Assembly: GCF_018603515.1 (NCBI RefSeq)
Contig: NZ_JACATN010000004.1
Span: 744,001 to 808,000, forward strand
From: Zobellia barbeyronii
GTDB lineage: Bacteria; Bacteroidota; Bacteroidia; Flavobacteriales; Flavobacteriaceae
Direction of reading: 5' to 3'
DNA length: 64,000 bases
A model generated the notes under the pieces. That model had not been told where the DNA came from, did not search any database, and saw nothing but the letters and a program-made list of their open reading frames with translations. Shown piece after piece: positions 61,099-64,000 of the stretch (position 1 is the first letter of the stretch; each line of letters begins with the position of its first letter). The position numbers were made by a program, and so were the translations under genes.

Positions 61099-62301
61099 AT
61101 GGGAAAGGGCGTAGCAATTACGGGCATGGGTGCTATTTCTGCCATTGGAGACAATGTGCAAGAAAACTATGATGCGTTGGTTTCTGGCAAGGTAGGTATT
61201 TCTAGAATTTCAAAAATAGATACCGTTCATAAGGACGATATTATGGTTGGCGAAATAGAAATGACCAATGACCAATTGAAGCAAAAATTGGGAATTCCTA
61301 AAGAAGACGCCGTATCAAGAACTGCTCTTTTGGCCATGCTTGCTGCTGATGAAGCTATTTCACAAGCGGGAGTTACCGATATAAACGATTGCGAAACCGG
61401 ACTCATTTCAGGAACTACCGTGGGCGGTATGGACCAATCTGAAAAATATTATTTTGAATACCTAGAAAGTGACGAGCATTGGGGGCATATAAACGGACTT
61501 CATGCAGGAGATTCTACCCAAAAACTGGCTGACCACCTAGGGCTGACGGAAAGTTTTGCATCAACCATAAGTACAGCTTGCTCCTCTGCAGCCAACGCAA
61601 TTATGTTGGGTGCACGTATGATACAATCAGGTCAATTAGACCGTGTTATTGTTGGCGGGACAGATAGTCTTTGCAAATTTACCATCAACGGTTTTAAGAC
61701 CTTGATGATTCTATCCGATACGCACAACACTCCATTTGATGATGAAAGAAAAGGGCTAAACCTTGGTGAAGCCGCTGCCTATCTAGTCTTAGAATCTGAT
61801 GAAATCGTTAAAAGAGATAACAAAAAAGTATTAGGCTACGTAACTGGTTATGGTAATGCCAATGATGCCTACCACCAAACTGCATCTTCCGAAAATGGAG
61901 ACGGAGCAGTTCTAGCCATGGAAAAAGCATTTAAAGTAGCAGGTTTAGACCCATCTGATATTGATTATGTGAATGCACATGGTACCGCAACCCCTAATAA
62001 TGACCTTTCCGAAGGTCGTGCGTTGCTAAGAACATTTGGAGGAAACGTACCAGAATTCAGCTCAACTAAAGCATTTACAGGCCACACATTGGCAGTAGCA
62101 GGGGGTATTGAAGCTGTTTATTCAGTTTTGGCATTACAGAACAATATAATTTACCCTAACCTGAACTTTACAACTCCAATGAAGGAGTTTACCCTGCTTC
62201 CGCAGACCACGGTAAAACAAAAAGAATTACGCCATGTACTCTCTAATTCATTTGGGTTTGGAGGGAATTGCTCTACTTTAATCTTTTCTAAAGAAGCCTA
62301 A
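61099..62301 (+). CDS. Beta-ketoacyl-ACP synthase (third ketosynthase)
   Basis: A 400-residue FabF-type enzyme starting MGKGVAITGMGAISAIGDN. It has nucleophile Cys161 in STACSSAANAIML, His in VNAHGTATPNND, and His in TKAFTGHTLAVAGG, so it should be active. Its last base is shared with the next gene's ATG, which encodes a ketosynthase-like protein without the cysteine. The pair looks like a KS/chain-length-factor heterodimer as in aryl polyene and type II polyketide systems. Confidence 0.9.
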   Translation: MGKGVAITGMGAISAIGDNVQENYDALVSGKVGISRISKIDTVHKDDIMVGEIEMTNDQLKQKLGIPKEDAVSRTALLAMLAADEAISQAGVTDINDCETGLISGTTVGGMDQSEKYYFEYLESDEHWGHINGLHAGDSTQKLADHLGLTESFASTISTACSSAANAIMLGARMIQSGQLDRVIVGGTDSLCKFTINGFKTLMILSDTHNTPFDDERKGLNLGEAAAYLVLESDEIVKRDNKKVLGYVTGYGNANDAYHQTASSENGDGAVLAMEKAFKVAGLDPSDIDYVNAHGTATPNNDLSEGRALLRTFGGNVPEFSSTKAFTGHTLAVAGGIEAVYSVLALQNNIIYPNLNFTTPMKEFTLLPQTTVKQKELRHVLSNSFGFGGNCSTLIFSKEA

Positions 62302-63365
62302 TGAAGCCAGTTTATATAAATAGCGTAGGTTCGGTTTCGGCCCAAAAAACTTTTGAAAACAACGAGTTTCTTAACGAGATTACGGACTATAACGACACCG
62401 TTATTCATGTAATTGACCCCAACTATAAAGAATACATTCCCCCAGCAGCTGCACGCCGTATGGCACGCGGTATAAAGATGAGCACAGTAAGCTCTAAAAA
62501 TGCCCTTACAGAAGCTGGTATAGAGAATGTAGACGCGATTATTGTAGGGACAGGATTAGGTTGCATTGGTGATTCTGAACGTTTCGTAAGCGACATCATC
62601 AAAAACGACGAACAATTTTTAACTCCTACTCGTTTTATACAATCCTCACACAATACCGTGGCCGGGCAAATTGCATTGGGCCTTGGCTGTAAAGGACATA
62701 ATTTTACCTTTGTACATTCGGCAGTTTCTTTTGAATCATCATTGATTGATGCCAAAATAATGCTCGAAAATAACGAAGTTAATACCGTGCTAGTTGGCGG
62801 AGTAGATGAGCTTGTTGAACATCACGTTACTACTCACCGTTTAATTGGTCATATTAAAAAAAAACCTATAGCATTAAAGGAACTTCTACAATCAAAGACC
62901 GAAGGCATGGTAATGGGTGAGGGGTCTCACTTTTTTGTGCTTTCCACAGAAAAATCGCCTTCTACGTATTCAGAATTGGTTGCCGTTAAAACGTTCAACA
63001 CCCTTTCTAAGGAACGTGTCGAAGGAAAAATAGTTGCTTTTCTAGAACGTCAACACCTTAGCATAAACGACATAGACCTGGTTATACTTGGTAACAATGG
63101 CGATGTTAACTATGATGGCTATTACGAACAACTCAGTACTACCCTATTTAACGATACGCCACAAGCATATTATAAACATCTTTCGGGTGAATTTGATACC
63201 GCAACTGGATTTGCATTTTGGTTGGCGAACAAAATCCTAAAGACACAGAATATTCCTGATGTTGTGAAACTAAACGCTATTGAACCATCCAACCTAAAGA
63301 CTGTATTGATTTATAATCAATACAGAGGAGAAAACCATAGCCTCACCTTAATTCGCAAATGTTAA
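62301..63365 (+). CDS. Ketosynthase-like protein, probable chain length factor
   Basis: A 354-residue ketosynthase homolog in which the nucleophile region reads THSAVSFESSLIDAK-like (VHSAVSFESSLID): the cysteine is replaced, so it cannot form the acyl thioester. The N-terminal MKPVYINSVGSVSAQ and the GGVDELVEHH segment keep the fold. It is translationally coupled to the active ketosynthase just upstream. It would set polyene chain length in a heterodimer; by comparison with aryl polyene clusters this is likely. Confidence 0.8.
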   Translation: MKPVYINSVGSVSAQKTFENNEFLNEITDYNDTVIHVIDPNYKEYIPPAAARRMARGIKMSTVSSKNALTEAGIENVDAIIVGTGLGCIGDSERFVSDIIKNDEQFLTPTRFIQSSHNTVAGQIALGLGCKGHNFTFVHSAVSFESSLIDAKIMLENNEVNTVLVGGVDELVEHHVTTHRLIGHIKKKPIALKELLQSKTEGMVMGEGSHFFVLSTEKSPSTYSELVAVKTFNTLSKERVEGKIVAFLERQHLSINDIDLVILGNNGDVNYDGYYEQLSTTLFNDTPQAYYKHLSGEFDTATGFAFWLANKILKTQNIPDVVKLNAIEPSNLKTVLIYNQYRGENHSLTLIRKC

Positions 63366-64000
63366 AGCGAAAAAAGGTAAATACCGCTGCTTTTTTTCTT
63401 TTGCTACCCTTGGTTGCATTACATTTTCTAGGTTACGTACCGTTATGGCCCATTTTTTCAATTTTCATTATTTGGTTCTTTATTACACTTTTTGGTTCGT
63501 TTTTTGTCCGATGGAACTATCACCTTACTTCATTAAGCTCCAATAAAAACACGCCTAATAATTGGATTTCAATAACGTTTGACGATGGCCCAAACAATGA
63601 ATTTACTCCCAGAGTGTTAGATTTATTAGCTAAATATGATGCAAAAGCCACTTTCTTTTGTGTTGGTCAACAGATTGAAAAGCATCCTGAAGTTTTAAAG
63701 CGAATACTATCTGAAGGTCATAGTATAGGTAATCACACCTACTCCCATTCCAAAAGCTTTGGGTTTTTTCCCTTTGATAAAATCCTAAACGAACTGAACC
63801 GAACGGGAAACCTGGTATCCTCTTTAATAGGAAAAAAATTAAAACTTTATCGTCCTGCTTTTGGCGTTACCAACCCGCAGATTGCAAAAGCGGCAGAGCA
63901 TAAAAAAATACATTCTATTGGCTGGAACGTGCGTTCATTAGACACCACTTTCAGGTCGGAAAAAACCATTTTGAAACGCATTACTCGTAAGGTTTCAAAG
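63359..64000 (+). CDS. Polysaccharide deacetylase family protein (NodB domain, 3' end outside window)
   Basis: Read from ATG 63359, overlapping the previous stop by 7 bp. About 214 residues are inside the window. Two membrane segments come first (about 11-30 and 32-50, FFLLLPLVALHFLGY and IFIIWFFITLFGSFF). The NodB domain follows with ISITFDDGPN (motif 1 with the two Asp), HSIGNHTYSHS (motif 2, zinc His pair) and RPAFGVTN (motif 3). In this cluster it may be a de-acylating or hydrolytic step or act on a lipid or sugar. Its place here is consistent with flexirubin clusters as I recall them. Confidence 0.85.
   Translation, partial: MLKRKKVNTAAFFLLLPLVALHFLGYVPLWPIFSIFIIWFFITLFGSFFVRWNYHLTSLSSNKNTPNNWISITFDDGPNNEFTPRVLDLLAKYDAKATFFCVGQQIEKHPEVLKRILSEGHSIGNHTYSHSKSFGFFPFDKILNELNRTGNLVSSLIGKKLKLYRPAFGVTNPQIAKAAEHKKIHSIGWNVRSLDTTFRSEKTILKRITRKVSK

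Noticed and set aside
44624-64000. Horizontal transfer or mobile island carrying the pigment cluster
   Set aside because: I saw no integrase, transposase, direct repeats or tRNA at its left side and no clear change in base use; the right boundary is outside the window.

Overview
The window comes from a marine-type member of the Flavobacteriaceae (Bacteroidota). It is AT-rich. Several genes are preceded by the Bacteroidota -7 promoter box TAnnTTTG, and Shine-Dalgarno sequences are weak. It carries TonB-dependent and imelysin lipoprotein genes and a flexirubin-type pigment cluster whose tyrosine ammonia-lyase closely matches, from memory, the Flavobacterium johnsoniae enzyme. Flexirubin-positive genera such as Zobellia would fit; the genus cannot be settled from sequence alone. 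I saw no rRNA, tRNA, CRISPR array, insertion sequence or phage gene.

Region 1 (1-18 kb) is mostly housekeeping. It holds leuS (partial), ftsX, a DUF3098 gene, uppP and truB, a TonB-like membrane protein, a one-cysteine thioredoxin, a phytase-like esterase lipoprotein, tag, aat, a DUF3127 protein, a flavin reductase, a histidine kinase, a HIT protein, greA, a Rieske-like lipoprotein and two metabolic enzymes.

Region 2 (16.8-30.9 kb) contains two accessory themes. The first is thiamine. A TonB-dependent receptor sits behind a clear TPP riboswitch with an overlapping terminator. About 10 kb away lies an operon of a thiamine-binding protein, a PnuC-type transporter and a NadR-like kinase. The second is signalling. 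A hybrid histidine kinase (HisKA-HATPase-REC-HPt) converges on an NtrC-type response regulator. Next to them are five paralogous small secreted acidic proteins, three of them in near-identical tandem. Three of these genes share a conserved upstream architecture: a TTGGYATCAT box with sigma-54-like spacing plus GTGTGTA repeats. This looks like a local, undescribed regulon and is the main inference of this report.

Region 3 (30.9-44.6 kb) holds ahcY, a ribosomal rplU-rpmA pair in which L21 is fused to a helix-hairpin-helix domain, a pair of M16 peptidases, an imelysin / di-haem oxidoreductase / imelysin operon probably linked to iron, a DMT transporter and a tandem pair of small helical periplasmic proteins.

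Region 4 (44.6-64 kb, running off the end) is a flexirubin-type aryl polyene / dialkylresorcinol biosynthetic cluster of about 20 genes, nearly all on the + strand and often overlapping. Tyrosine ammonia-lyase would supply the 4-coumarate starter. FabG, ketosynthases, two ACPs and hotdog proteins would extend it into the polyene. DarB and DarA would build the dialkylresorcinol. A BtrH-like protein and an LpxL-like acyltransferase are candidates for joining or anchoring the halves. An ABC transporter could export the product, and a halogenase-like flavoprotein may tailor it. Several members are degenerate relatives of fatty-acid enzymes (a short ketosynthase-like protein, a ketosynthase without its cysteine, hotdog proteins without the canonical histidine) and deserve biochemical attention.
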